From positions 24,321 to 31,690 of the forward strand of contig NVSM01000031.1 in assembly GCA_002401225.1 (NCBI GenBank): a DNA stretch of 7,370 nt, in the 5' to 3' direction. The stretch's first letter is position 1, and each line of letters starts with the position of its first letter. This document shows positions 1 through 6,403 of the stretch, in pieces. The position numbers and the translations under genes are program-made. This stretch comes from a bacterium (GTDB lineage Bacteria > Planctomycetota > Phycisphaerae > Phycisphaerales > UBA1924). Below the pieces are notes generated by a model. The model was not told the origin of the DNA. It saw only the letters and a program-made list of their open reading frames with translations, and did not search any database.

Positions 1-450
1 CTCACCGAGCCGAATAAAATCAGAGTTGAACACCTCGTGCTCACCCTCAAGGAAAAATTTTGCTTCCTCGGTCGCCGGGATCCTCCGAGTGATCACAAGC
101 ACATGCGCCATGTCCCCGTCGCCGTCGGCATCAATCAAACTCATCCAGCTAAACTGCTGCTTACCATGCCAAACAGTCCGAAGCAAAATCGAGTCGCCGG
201 TTTCTTTAATCTTTTCAAACAGCCGAACCCGCTCATCAACCCATTCCTTGGGGAACCCAAGGTCATAGAGCGATTGCCCAGTCACCGAACTCGGCTCGCG
301 AAGCTCATTAAAGAACACCCGCGTAGATTGCTCATTGATATAAATAAGCACGCCATCAAGCGTCACCACCGCAACCCCCGTCGTCGGGTCAGCGGTAAAT
401 GTATTCCAGATTTCAGAGTTCATAGCACCCTTGCGTTTCAGATCAGTCAT
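1..450 (-). CDS. PAS-domain protein, probable LuxR-type transcriptional regulator (3' part missing)
   Basis: The frame reads from an ATG at 448-450 (minus strand) to the left edge without a stop, giving the first 150 residues. Residues about 14-125 look like a PAS sensor fold: an opening 'WNTF', then 'GVAVVTLDGVLIYINEQSTRVF', a helical middle, and the paired strands 'QFSWMSLIDADGD' and 'HVLVITRRI'. The last visible residues, 'FNSDFIRLGE', resemble the linker that in similar proteins leads into a LuxR-type helix-turn-helix, so a DNA-binding C-terminus beyond the edge is likely but unseen. No signal peptide or membrane segment is visible, so it is presumably a cytosolic one-component sensor; its ligand cannot be told. 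A second in-frame ATG at 421-423 has AAGGG four bases upstream and could be the true start, whereas the first has only a weak AAGG. The gene is divergent from cysS. Confidence 0.75.
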   Translation of the reverse strand, partial: MTDLKRKGAMNSEIWNTFTADPTTGVAVVTLDGVLIYINEQSTRVFFNELREPSSVTGQSLYDLGFPKEWVDERVRLFEKIKETGDSILLRTVWHGKQQFSWMSLIDADGDGDMAHVLVITRRIPATEEAKFFLEGEHEVFNSDFIRLGE

Positions 451-531
451 GTGTGAACCTTCAGTGGAGAATCAGGATTCAGTAGACACCAAGCGGGGCA
501 CGCCCCACCAAGTCATCCTACCATAAAGACG
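451..531. promoter_or_regulatory. Divergent intergenic region between the PAS regulator and cysS
   Basis: These 81 bp must carry the start signals of both divergent genes. There is a perfect inverted repeat, GAATC-AG-GATTC, at 469-480. It is flanked by the imperfect direct repeats TTCAGTGGA (460-468) and TTCAGTAGA (478-486), spaced 18 bp apart. A short GC hairpin, GGGGC-AC-GCCCC, lies at 495-506. No convincing -35/-10 pair is seen. TACCAT at 519-524 is a weak -10 candidate for cysS and would place transcription almost at its ATG. The palindrome, 19 bp ahead of the regulator's ATG, could be an operator, but nothing in the sequence proves it. Confidence 0.35.
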
Positions 532-2325
532 ATGTATCTCAAAATGTATAATACGATGACGAAGAAAATGGAAGCCCTTGTACCCGCAAACCCAGAACAA
601 ATCCTGTTCTACTCCTGCGGCCCAACCGTTTACGACGATGCTCATATCGGCAATTTTAGATCTTTTCTAGCTGCTGATCTTTTACGCCGATGGATCGAAT
701 CTCCACTCTGCGCCTTAAAAAACCCGGATAATTCTCTCCATACATCCAGCAGAACAGTTGTACAAGTCATGAACATTACCGATGTCGGACACATGACAGA
801 CGACGAAAACGCGGATGGCGCAGGCCAAGACAAGATGGAAGTTGCTGCGGAGCGAATCCTCGAAGCAAAAAAATTAGGTAAAATTCCCGTCGACGCCAAA
901 GTCGATCCTCAAGATCCTTTTGCCATCGCACGCTATTACGAAGCCCGTTTCAAACAAGACGCGATTACCCTCGGGCTCAAGGTCGCTATCGAAGCAGAGA
1001 ACGATCGTTCACTTATGCCTCGCGCTACCGAAAACATCGACAACATGAAAATCGTTATCGAGCAACTGCTCGCCGATGGCTACGCATACCCCGCTGGCGA
1101 ATCTGGTAGTCGGGCGGTTTACTTCGATGTTCAACGCTTTGAGCAGTACGGCCAGCTCTCCGGCAACTCCATCGAAAACCTCAAAGGCGGCGCAGGCGGG
1201 CGCACCGACGAAGCAAACACGAAACAAAAAAATCACCCCGCAGATTTCCTCCTCTGGAAAGAAGACGCCACACACAAAATGAAATGGGACTCACCAAAGA
1301 TCCCCAATCTCGCTGACGATCAACAGTGGGGCCAAGGCTACCCCGGCTGGCATATCGAATGCACCGCCATGGCCCTGGCCAAGCTCGCCACCGGCGGGCT
1401 CGCCGGCGCACGAAAAAACAACGCACAAATCGATATCCACTCCGGCGGCGAAGACAACATCTTCCCACACCACGAATGCGAAATCGCACAATCATGCTGC
1501 TTCACTGGCCAAGCTGATACAGACAACCCCTCCTTTGCCAGACACTGGTTCCACCCAAGGTTCCTCAAGGTCGAAGGCCAAAAGATGTCCAAATCCAAAG
1601 GCACCATGTACACCTTGGGCGACCTCACCGCCAAAGGCATCGACCCGGCTGCCATCCGCCTAGAACTCATCAAAACCCACTACCGCGCCAACGCAGACTT
1701 CTCGATGCAAGGGCTTGAAAGTAGTGCGAAGCGGATAAATAACTGGCGGAGAATGGCCAAGCATCTTCAGCATGCAATGGATAATGATAAAGGGGCGTTT
1801 GATCATCCTAATTTGAACAACGCTGAGGCTGTGGTTCTCGAATCACTTTCAAATGATTTAAACATCGCACCATGCCTCGGGATTCTTGATAAAGGCGTCA
1901 AGTTCAGTAAAGGATCACATCCGGTAGATCCAGACACAAACATTCCAGTTGAGTATTCAGAATACATCAAGGGCATCTACAACACTACCATTTTGCCAGA
2001 AGAACCATGGGATCACCAGAGGATTCGAGAGGTAAAGAAATCAAATCATCCTTGTGAGAAGCAACTGGCAACTCTCCACCTCATCGACAACATCCTCGGC
2101 GTCATCTTCCGCCCAATCCCCAAAGCCCAAGAAACCACCATCGCCCTCTACCAACCCGGCGTCACTCCATCCCCCGAAATCGAATCCCTCCTCATCGCCC
2201 GCCGCGACGCCAAGGCCTCCAAAGATTGGCCCGCTGCCGATGCCATCCGCGACCAACTCAAAGCAATGGGCCTCTCTATTATGGATAAGCCCGAGGGCCA
2301 AGTAGAAGTCGCCCCTATCAATTGA
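532..2325 (+). CDS. cysS: Cysteine--tRNA ligase (cysteinyl-tRNA synthetase)
   Basis: Class I aminoacyl-tRNA synthetase (597 aa) that charges tRNA-Cys with cysteine in the cytosol, using ATP. The N-terminus 'MYNTMTKKMEALVP...FYSCGPTVYDDAHIGN' is typical of the family. HIGN (38-41) is the HIGH signature and KMSKS is at 351-355. The zinc-site ligands that select cysteine thiolate are visible as Cys29, Cys277 (WHIEC), His313 and Glu317 (PHHECE). The 'NITDVGHMTDDE' stretch (81-92) marks the VGH-type subgroup. The C-terminal tRNA-binding region includes 'SNDLNIAPCLG' (440-450) and the helix 'ARRDAKASKDWPAADAIRDQLK'. At 597 aa it is well above the roughly 460 aa of E. coli CysRS, with extra segments near 56-75, 216-232 and 455-510. 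The start at 532 fits the family, though no clear Shine-Dalgarno precedes it. Codons at about 1720-2065 are poorer in C-ending forms than the flanks. Confidence 0.97.
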   Translation: MYLKMYNTMTKKMEALVPANPEQILFYSCGPTVYDDAHIGNFRSFLAADLLRRWIESPLCALKNPDNSLHTSSRTVVQVMNITDVGHMTDDENADGAGQDKMEVAAERILEAKKLGKIPVDAKVDPQDPFAIARYYEARFKQDAITLGLKVAIEAENDRSLMPRATENIDNMKIVIEQLLADGYAYPAGESGSRAVYFDVQRFEQYGQLSGNSIENLKGGAGGRTDEANTKQKNHPADFLLWKEDATHKMKWDSPKIPNLADDQQWGQGYPGWHIECTAMALAKLATGGLAGARKNNAQIDIHSGGEDNIFPHHECEIAQSCCFTGQADTDNPSFARHWFHPRFLKVEGQKMSKSKGTMYTLGDLTAKGIDPAAIRLELIKTHYRANADFSMQGLESSAKRINNWRRMAKHLQHAMDNDKGAFDHPNLNNAEAVVLESLSNDLNIAPCLGILDKGVKFSKGSHPVDPDTNIPVEYSEYIKGIYNTTILPEEPWDHQRIREVKKSNHPCEKQLATLHLIDNILGVIFRPIPKAQETTIALYQPGVTPSPEIESLLIARRDAKASKDWPAADAIRDQLKAMGLSIMDKPEGQVEVAPIN

Positions 2326-2341
2326 CTCAGAGCGATTTGGG

Positions 2342-5101
2342 TTATGATTCGTGAGTTTGCGATTGGAGCTTACGGAGCGCATCAAACGCATCCATAGGCG
2401 ACATCGAATCCAGCTTGATCTCTTTGAGCGCATCAACCACCGGGTGCTGAACAAACTCGGTAAACAACCCGAGCTGGTCGCCAACTTTGGGTGAGCTGGC
2501 GGGTGCTTGCACCTGATCTGTATCAACCCGCCCGGCGTGCTGCACAGAAAGCGTATCAAGAATTTCACGGGCACGATTCGTAATCGATTTCGGAACGCCT
2601 GCGAGTTGGGCAACATGAACCCCGTACGACTGATCCGCCCGCCCTGGTCGGATCGAATGTAAGAATGCGATTTCTTGGTGTCCGTCTTCGGTCGTCCATT
2701 CGCGAACCGCGACATGCAAGTTTTTTACAGGCTTGCCGAGTTCGTTTTCTAGACGATCTTCAAGATCAGTGATCTCATGATAGTGTGTTGCAAAGAGTGT
2801 GCGAGGCTTATTCTCTGCGAGCCATTCGCAGATCGCCCAAGCGAGCGAGAGCCCATCGAGCGTCGAGGTACCTCGCCCGATTTCATCGAGAATCACCAAC
2901 GAAGAAGCGTCGGCGTTGTTAAGGATATTGGCAGTCTCAATCATCTCGACCATAAAAGTCGACTGACCACGATGCAATGCATCGTCTGCGCCCACGCGGG
3001 TAAAGATTCGGGTGGTGATGCCGATGGTTGCAGCGTCGGCGGGGATAAAACTACCCGTCTGGGCAAGCACTACCAGCAACGCGTTTTGGCGAATGTAGGT
3101 GGATTTACCAGCCATATTCGGGCCAGTGATTAGGGCGAGGGTAGCCGGCGAAACCTCTGATCCCATCGTGCAATCGTTGGGAACAAAGCGGTGCCCGAGG
3201 GTTTCATCAAGGACTGGGTGTCGCCCTTGGATGATGTCGAGGGTTGGTTCATCAGCGATGAGTGGCTTAGTCCAAGCGCGTTCGAGGGCTTTGGTCGCAA
3301 AGCCGAGCAGACAATCGAGCGTGGCGATGGTGTCGGAGAATGCGCCGAGTTCGGCAAGGATCGAGCGGGCTTGGTTGCAAAGTTGATCAAAGAGAATGCG
3401 TTCGCGTTCGATGGCGATATCTGATGCACTCAAGACTTTTTCTTCGAAGACTTTGAGCTCGGGTGTGATGTATCGCTCGGCGTTTTTGAGGGTTTGTTTG
3501 CGGGTGAAGATCGTGGGGGCGCGGAGTGCTTGGGCAGCGGGGAGTTCGATGTAGTAGCCGAAGACTTTGTTGTAGCCAACTTTCATCGAAGGCAGGTTAT
3601 GTTCTTCGGCGAGTTGTGCTTGGTATTGGGTGAGCCATGTTCCTGCATCGCGTTCGAGGTTGCGTGCTTCGTCGAGGGCAGCGTCTACGCCATCGCGGAT
3701 GAGTCCGCCGGCTCGCAGGTGGGCCGGTGGTTCATCGATGCACGAACGCATGATATCGAGCGCAACAGGTTCGATGCGATCACGAATAGAACTGAGTTCG
3801 TCGTGGTATTGGTTGAGTGCCGACGAGTTTTCGATGGTGTCGATAAGTTTGGTGATGGTGGCTGTGGATCTGCCGAGCGCAGCGATATCGCGCGGGGTGG
3901 CACGCCCGAGGGCGACGCGTCCGGCGATTCGGGCGATATCACAGATGGAGCCGAGGATGGTGCCAAGTGCGCCCGCAAGGGCATGGTCATTTATGAGCAT
4001 CGCGACAGCGTGTTGGCGTTGTTCGATTTTATCCTTATGAATTAAGGGTGAACTGAGCCATTCACGGACTTGTCGTTTTCCCATTGGGGTATTCAAAACA
4101 CAGCGAGTGCCGATCGGGCTTGAAAGGAAGATGCCTGCGAGCGAGCCGACGAGTGATTGGTCGCGGATGGTGTGTTCGATTTCGAGCGAGCGCAGGCTTG
4201 TTGCGTCGATGATGCACGATTGGGCGCGGTCGATAAGGATCGGGTGGCGAAGGTGCGCGAGGGTTGCGGTAGGGCGATCGAATGCCGATTGTTGAATGGT
4301 TGAAGACTGGTCATCTTCGATTGCCTGTGTTTCTTTGAGGTATCGGATAACCGCACCGGCTGCGAGTATGCAGGGCATGGATTGATCGAGCCCGAAGCCA
4401 TCGAGTGTGGAGACGGAGAATGTTTCGTAGATCGCTTCGAGTGCTTCAGCAGTTCGGAACTGCCAGCCTGGTCGGCCGGTGGCGGATGCGTTGATGGCCG
4501 ATGTGAGTTCTTCGATTCGCTTTGGGGTGTCGCCGAGTGTTGGCGCGTTGTAGAGAACTTCTTTGGCGCCGATGCGTGCGAGCTCGTCGGTGCATTGGGC
4601 GAGTGAGCCGTTGAAGAGGTGGAAGGCGCCGGTGGAGAGTTCGACGATCGCGATGCCCGCGTGTGCTTCATCAAGGATGGCGATTGAACCTAATGGGACG
4701 GTTTGCTCTTCGCGCAAGAGCGATTCGTCAACCAGGGTTCCTTGGGTAACAACTTGAGTGACGCCGCGTTTGACGATGCCCTTTGCTTCTTTGGGATCTT
4801 CGAGTTGGTCAACGACCGCGACGCGATAGCCATGATCAATGGCGCGTTGGAGGTAGACTGCTTTTTGATGATGGGGAACGCCAGCCATTGGGATGGCATT
4901 GCCTCGGGTGGTGAGCGAGAGTCCCAGGTCACGGGAGATGTTCTCAGCGTCTTCGCCGAAGAGTTCGTAGAAATCGCCCATGCGGAAGAAGAGGACGCAG
5001 TCTGGGTGCTCTTTTTTTATCGCGGTCCACTGGCGCATTCCTGGGGAATCCCAGGGATCTTTTGTAGGTTTCTTGGGAGATTTGGTGGGGGCAGAGGTCA
5101 T
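2342..5101 (-). CDS. mutS: DNA mismatch repair protein MutS
   Basis: Mismatch-recognition ATPase (919 aa from this start) that binds mispairs and small loops and hands off to MutL. Near the N-terminus 'FRMGDFYELF' holds the Phe-x-Glu mismatch wedge (Phe44, Glu46), followed by 'GVPHHQKAVYLQRAI' of domain I. Connector, lever and clamp regions fill the middle, with 'KVGYNKVFGYYIE' near 507-519. The ATPase has Walker A GPNMAGKST (660-668), the 'GQSTFMVEM' signature (712-720), Walker B 'LVILDEIGRGTS' (Asp739, Glu740) and 'ATHYHE'. Near the C-terminus QLGLF (876-880) fits a sliding-clamp binding motif. The frame can be extended to a TTG at 5158, but that TTG lies inside the trxA terminator hairpin, so the ATG at 5101, just before 'TSAPTKSPKKPTKDPWDSPGMRQW', is preferred. 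No Shine-Dalgarno is visible. It converges on cysS with 16 bp between the stops. Confidence 0.97.
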   Translation of the reverse strand: MTSAPTKSPKKPTKDPWDSPGMRQWTAIKKEHPDCVLFFRMGDFYELFGEDAENISRDLGLSLTTRGNAIPMAGVPHHQKAVYLQRAIDHGYRVAVVDQLEDPKEAKGIVKRGVTQVVTQGTLVDESLLREEQTVPLGSIAILDEAHAGIAIVELSTGAFHLFNGSLAQCTDELARIGAKEVLYNAPTLGDTPKRIEELTSAINASATGRPGWQFRTAEALEAIYETFSVSTLDGFGLDQSMPCILAAGAVIRYLKETQAIEDDQSSTIQQSAFDRPTATLAHLRHPILIDRAQSCIIDATSLRSLEIEHTIRDQSLVGSLAGIFLSSPIGTRCVLNTPMGKRQVREWLSSPLIHKDKIEQRQHAVAMLINDHALAGALGTILGSICDIARIAGRVALGRATPRDIAALGRSTATITKLIDTIENSSALNQYHDELSSIRDRIEPVALDIMRSCIDEPPAHLRAGGLIRDGVDAALDEARNLERDAGTWLTQYQAQLAEEHNLPSMKVGYNKVFGYYIELPAAQALRAPTIFTRKQTLKNAERYITPELKVFEEKVLSASDIAIERERILFDQLCNQARSILAELGAFSDTIATLDCLLGFATKALERAWTKPLIADEPTLDIIQGRHPVLDETLGHRFVPNDCTMGSEVSPATLALITGPNMAGKSTYIRQNALLVVLAQTGSFIPADAATIGITTRIFTRVGADDALHRGQSTFMVEMIETANILNNADASSLVILDEIGRGTSTLDGLSLAWAICEWLAENKPRTLFATHYHEITDLEDRLENELGKPVKNLHVAVREWTTEDGHQEIAFLHSIRPGRADQSYGVHVAQLAGVPKSITNRAREILDTLSVQHAGRVDTDQVQAPASSPKVGDQLGLFTEFVQHPVVDALKEIKLDSMSPMDAFDALRKLQSQTHES

Positions 5102-5107
5102 TGAAGG

Positions 5108-5136
5108 ATTGTAGGTCGGGTGTGCTGGCGAGTGCA
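5108..5136 (-). promoter_or_regulatory. Possible mutS promoter with -10 very close to the ATG
   Basis: On the minus strand TACAAT (5108-5113) matches the -10 consensus at five of six positions. A weak -35, TGCACT (5131-5136, three of six), lies 17 bp upstream. Only six bases separate TACAAT from the mutS ATG, so transcription from here would begin at or next to the ATG, giving a leaderless message. This fits the lack of a Shine-Dalgarno and the short space left after the trxA terminator. Hexamers this good occur by chance. Confidence 0.3.
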
Positions 5137-5142
5137 GGTATG

Positions 5143-5169
5143 AAAAAACCCGGTTCAACAGATCCGGGT
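5143..5169 (-). terminator. Rho-independent terminator of trxA
   Basis: On the minus strand ACCCGG pairs with CCGGGT across a 10-base interval, which can add two further pairs after an A-A mismatch. Six T residues follow at once (5148-5143). It begins 26 bp after the trxA stop. The TTG at 5156-5158, which could extend mutS, lies in the loop of this hairpin and is therefore an unlikely start. Confidence 0.85.
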
Positions 5170-5194
5170 CGGAGAGAGAGGGGCTGGGCTGGTG

Positions 5195-5527
5195 TTAATC
5201 GTTTTCGAGGGCGTGGAAGTAGTCCGCGTAGGGACGGATGCCGACGAACTTGTCGGTTGGTTTGCCGTTTTTGAAGACGATCACGGTTGGGATAGAAGCC
5301 ACGCCAAACTTGGCAGCGAGCTCTGGGTGGTCATCGATATTGACCTTTGCCACCTGGGCGCGATCGCCAAGGTCGTCAGCAAGCTTGTCGATTGTTGGGC
5401 CAAGGGCTCGGCATGGGCCACACCAAGGTGCCCAGAAATCGATGAGTGTTGGGGTATCGGACGCGATGGTTGCTTCAAAGTTTGAGCTATCAAGATGGAG
5501 CGTTGATTGGGTGGATTCGTTGGTCAT
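5195..5527 (-). CDS. trxA: Thioredoxin
   Basis: Small cytosolic protein-disulfide reductase (110 aa) that takes electrons from thioredoxin reductase and passes them to proteins such as ribonucleotide reductase and peroxidases. The protein is a single thioredoxin fold. The active site WCGPC is at 35-39 (Cys36, Cys39), with the buried Asp30 six residues before the first cysteine as in E. coli TrxA. The cis-proline is Pro80 in 'VASIPTVIVFKNG', and the family's closing glycine segment appears as 'KFVGIRPYADY'. Length matches the family, and there is no signal peptide. The ATG at 5525-5527 has AGGAG nine bases upstream. A strong intrinsic terminator lies downstream and a TetR gene 107 bp upstream on the same strand. 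The symbol rests on the canonical active site; other thioredoxin paralogues in the genome cannot be excluded. Confidence 0.95.
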   Translation of the reverse strand: MTNESTQSTLHLDSSNFEATIASDTPTLIDFWAPWCGPCRALGPTIDKLADDLGDRAQVAKVNIDDHPELAAKFGVASIPTVIVFKNGKPTDKFVGIRPYADYFHALEND

Positions 5528-5532
5528 ATGGG

Positions 5533-5546
5533 CGAACTCCTGTTCG
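5533..5546 (-). promoter_or_regulatory. trxA ribosome-binding site inside a small hairpin
   Basis: On the minus strand CGAAC-AGGA-GTTCG forms a perfect five-pair stem with a four-base loop. The Shine-Dalgarno AGGAG occupies the loop and the first base of the 3' arm. It lies six bases ahead of the trxA ATG. The arrangement could modulate ribosome access, though a five-pair stem is only moderately stable. Confidence 0.4.
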
Positions 5547-5589
5547 TTCTAAGAGGTTTGTTTAGGCGTTTCAGGTGTAAACAGTACAT

Positions 5590-5623
5590 TTGGAGAACAG
5601 TCAGACAAGTCGTTCTATTCCAA
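5590..5623. repeat. Inverted repeat between the TetR gene and trxA
   Basis: TTGGAGAAC (5590-5598) can pair with GTTCT (5612-5616) plus CCAA (5620-5623), leaving a three-base bulge and a 13-base loop. The element lies 12 bp beyond the TetR stop and about 60 bp upstream of the trxA ATG. No T tract follows on the minus strand, so a classic terminator is not supported. It could be a trxA leader structure or a protein site. Confidence 0.3.
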
Positions 5624-5634
5624 TGTAATTAAAA

Positions 5635-6243
5635 TTAGACCGATCCGTTCGCTATTTCCGTTTCTGCAGGGGCAAATCCGGTTGAGCCAGCCCGTTCGAG
5701 GAGGATCTCGGCGATTTGGCGGGCGTGGTCTGCGGGTTCGCGTGTTTGGATTTGTCGAGCGGTGCAGGAGGCTCCTGATGCGAGCATACCGAGCATTCTA
5801 CTGAGGGTTTTGGGATCTGGGAGTTCTGCTTTGGTGCAGAGATTTTCGAACATCGCAGCGACGCGGATCTGGTGGCCTCGGGCAGCGATGGCGGGCTTTG
5901 AGTTGGGGTCTTGGAACTCTGCGACCGCAGCTTGGAACATGCAACCGCAGAACTCTGGGTTGGAGAACCACATGGCAAATGCGTCAAAAACACCGAGTAT
6001 TTGCTCATATGGGTCATTCGAGGCGGCTTGAATGGTTTGCTCGAGCCGATCGATCATGTCCTGGCTTGATTGCTCAAGCACCGCGACGATGAGCCCGTCT
6101 TTGGAACCAAAATTGTTGTAGAGGGTCATTTTAGCGACCCCTGCTTCGGCGAGGACCCGGTCGATACCCGTGGCGTGGAAGCCTTCGGTTTCAAAGAGTC
6201 TTCTGGCGACTTCAAGTAGTTTTTCGCGTTTGGGGGAAGCCAT
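5635..6243 (-). CDS. TetR/AcrR-family transcriptional regulator
   Basis: One-component DNA-binding repressor of 202 aa. The N-terminal helix-turn-helix domain is clear: 'REKLLEVARRLFETEGFHATGIDRVLAEAGVAKMTLYNNFGSKDGLIVAVL' covers about residues 6-56, with the recognition helix around 'VAKMTLYNNFG'. The C-terminal ligand/dimer domain contains 'NPEFCGCMFQAAVAEFQDP' (95-113), with Cys99 and Cys101, and further cysteines at 136 and 160. A 'GC-x-F' segment at this place is shared by many TetR regulators of the NemR/YcdC-like kind, some of which sense electrophiles through cysteine; sensing here is only inferred. The ATG at 6241-6243 has GGAG seven bases upstream. The gene is divergent from the AhpD-like gene, the usual arrangement of a TetR repressor and its target, and trxA follows on the same strand after 107 bp. 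Confidence 0.92.
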   Translation of the reverse strand: MASPKREKLLEVARRLFETEGFHATGIDRVLAEAGVAKMTLYNNFGSKDGLIVAVLEQSSQDMIDRLEQTIQAASNDPYEQILGVFDAFAMWFSNPEFCGCMFQAAVAEFQDPNSKPAIAARGHQIRVAAMFENLCTKAELPDPKTLSRMLGMLASGASCTARQIQTREPADHARQIAEILLERAGSTGFAPAETEIANGSV

Positions 6244-6291
6244 TATATACTCCGAGCGGTATTTGAGAAAAGTGAAAGAAAATGACGAATA

Positions 6292-6311
6292 AACAGAACG
6301 ATCCGTCTATT
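6292..6311. promoter_or_regulatory. Probable TetR operator
   Basis: An imperfect 20-bp palindrome, AACAGAACGATCCGTCTATT, has seven of ten symmetric pairs matched around a central GATC: AGA-n2-GATC-n2-TCT with outer AA/TT. This resembles the AGACC-n4-GGTCT type of operator known for several TetR regulators. It lies midway between the divergent TetR and AhpD-like genes and overlaps the predicted promoters of both, as expected for joint repression. Binding is inferred from position and symmetry. Confidence 0.5.
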
Positions 6312-6337
6312 GTATCGTATACTAAGTGCGAACGCAA
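6310..6337 (-). promoter_or_regulatory. Putative promoter of the TetR gene
   Basis: On the minus strand TACAAT (6310-6315, five of six to consensus) is preceded after 16 bp by TTGCGT (6332-6337, three of six). Transcription would start near 6303, inside the proposed operator, so the regulator would repress itself. Confidence 0.35.
6318..6323 (+). promoter_or_regulatory. Putative -10 element for the AhpD-like gene
   Basis: TATACT matches the -10 consensus at five of six positions. No good -35 is seen. The place where one should lie (about 6295-6300) is inside the proposed operator. The leader that follows contains a small inverted repeat, CGCAA-GTCGT-TTGCG, at 6333-6347. Confidence 0.35.
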
Positions 6338-6403
6338 GTCGTTTGCGACAAAAAATCAATAATGGACTCAAACGGGTCCACTGGAATCATTGGAGAACCC
6401 AGC

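Noticed and set aside
37..456. Plus-strand open frame of 139 codons at the left edge
   Set aside because: It is antisense to the PAS-domain frame, which reads as a recognisable fold; the plus-strand product is rich in Arg, His and Pro and resembles no family.
2326..2341. Bidirectional terminator between cysS and mutS
   Set aside because: The 16-bp gap and the adjoining coding ends show no stem followed by a T tract on either strand.
2041..2715. Minus-strand open frame of 224 codons spanning the cysS 3' end and the mutS 3' end
   Set aside because: It overlaps two firmly identified genes in other frames, crosses the cysS/mutS junction and has no recognisable domain.
3494..4045. Plus-strand open frame of 183 codons inside mutS
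   Set aside because: It is antisense to the conserved MutS core. Its length reflects the codon bias of mutS, and the product has no recognisable motif.
4093..4674. Minus-strand open frame of 193 codons overlapping mutS in another frame
   Set aside because: A Ser/Pro/Thr-rich shadow of the real frame, typical of out-of-frame translation.
5102..5158. N-terminal extension of MutS from TTG 5158
   Set aside because: The TTG lies in the trxA terminator loop, and the added residues do not look like a MutS N-terminus.
6326..6403. N-terminal extension of the AhpD-like protein from GTG 6326 or ATG 6362
   Set aside because: GTG 6326 starts only three bases after the putative -10, neither has a Shine-Dalgarno, and ATG 6404 has GGAG at good spacing.
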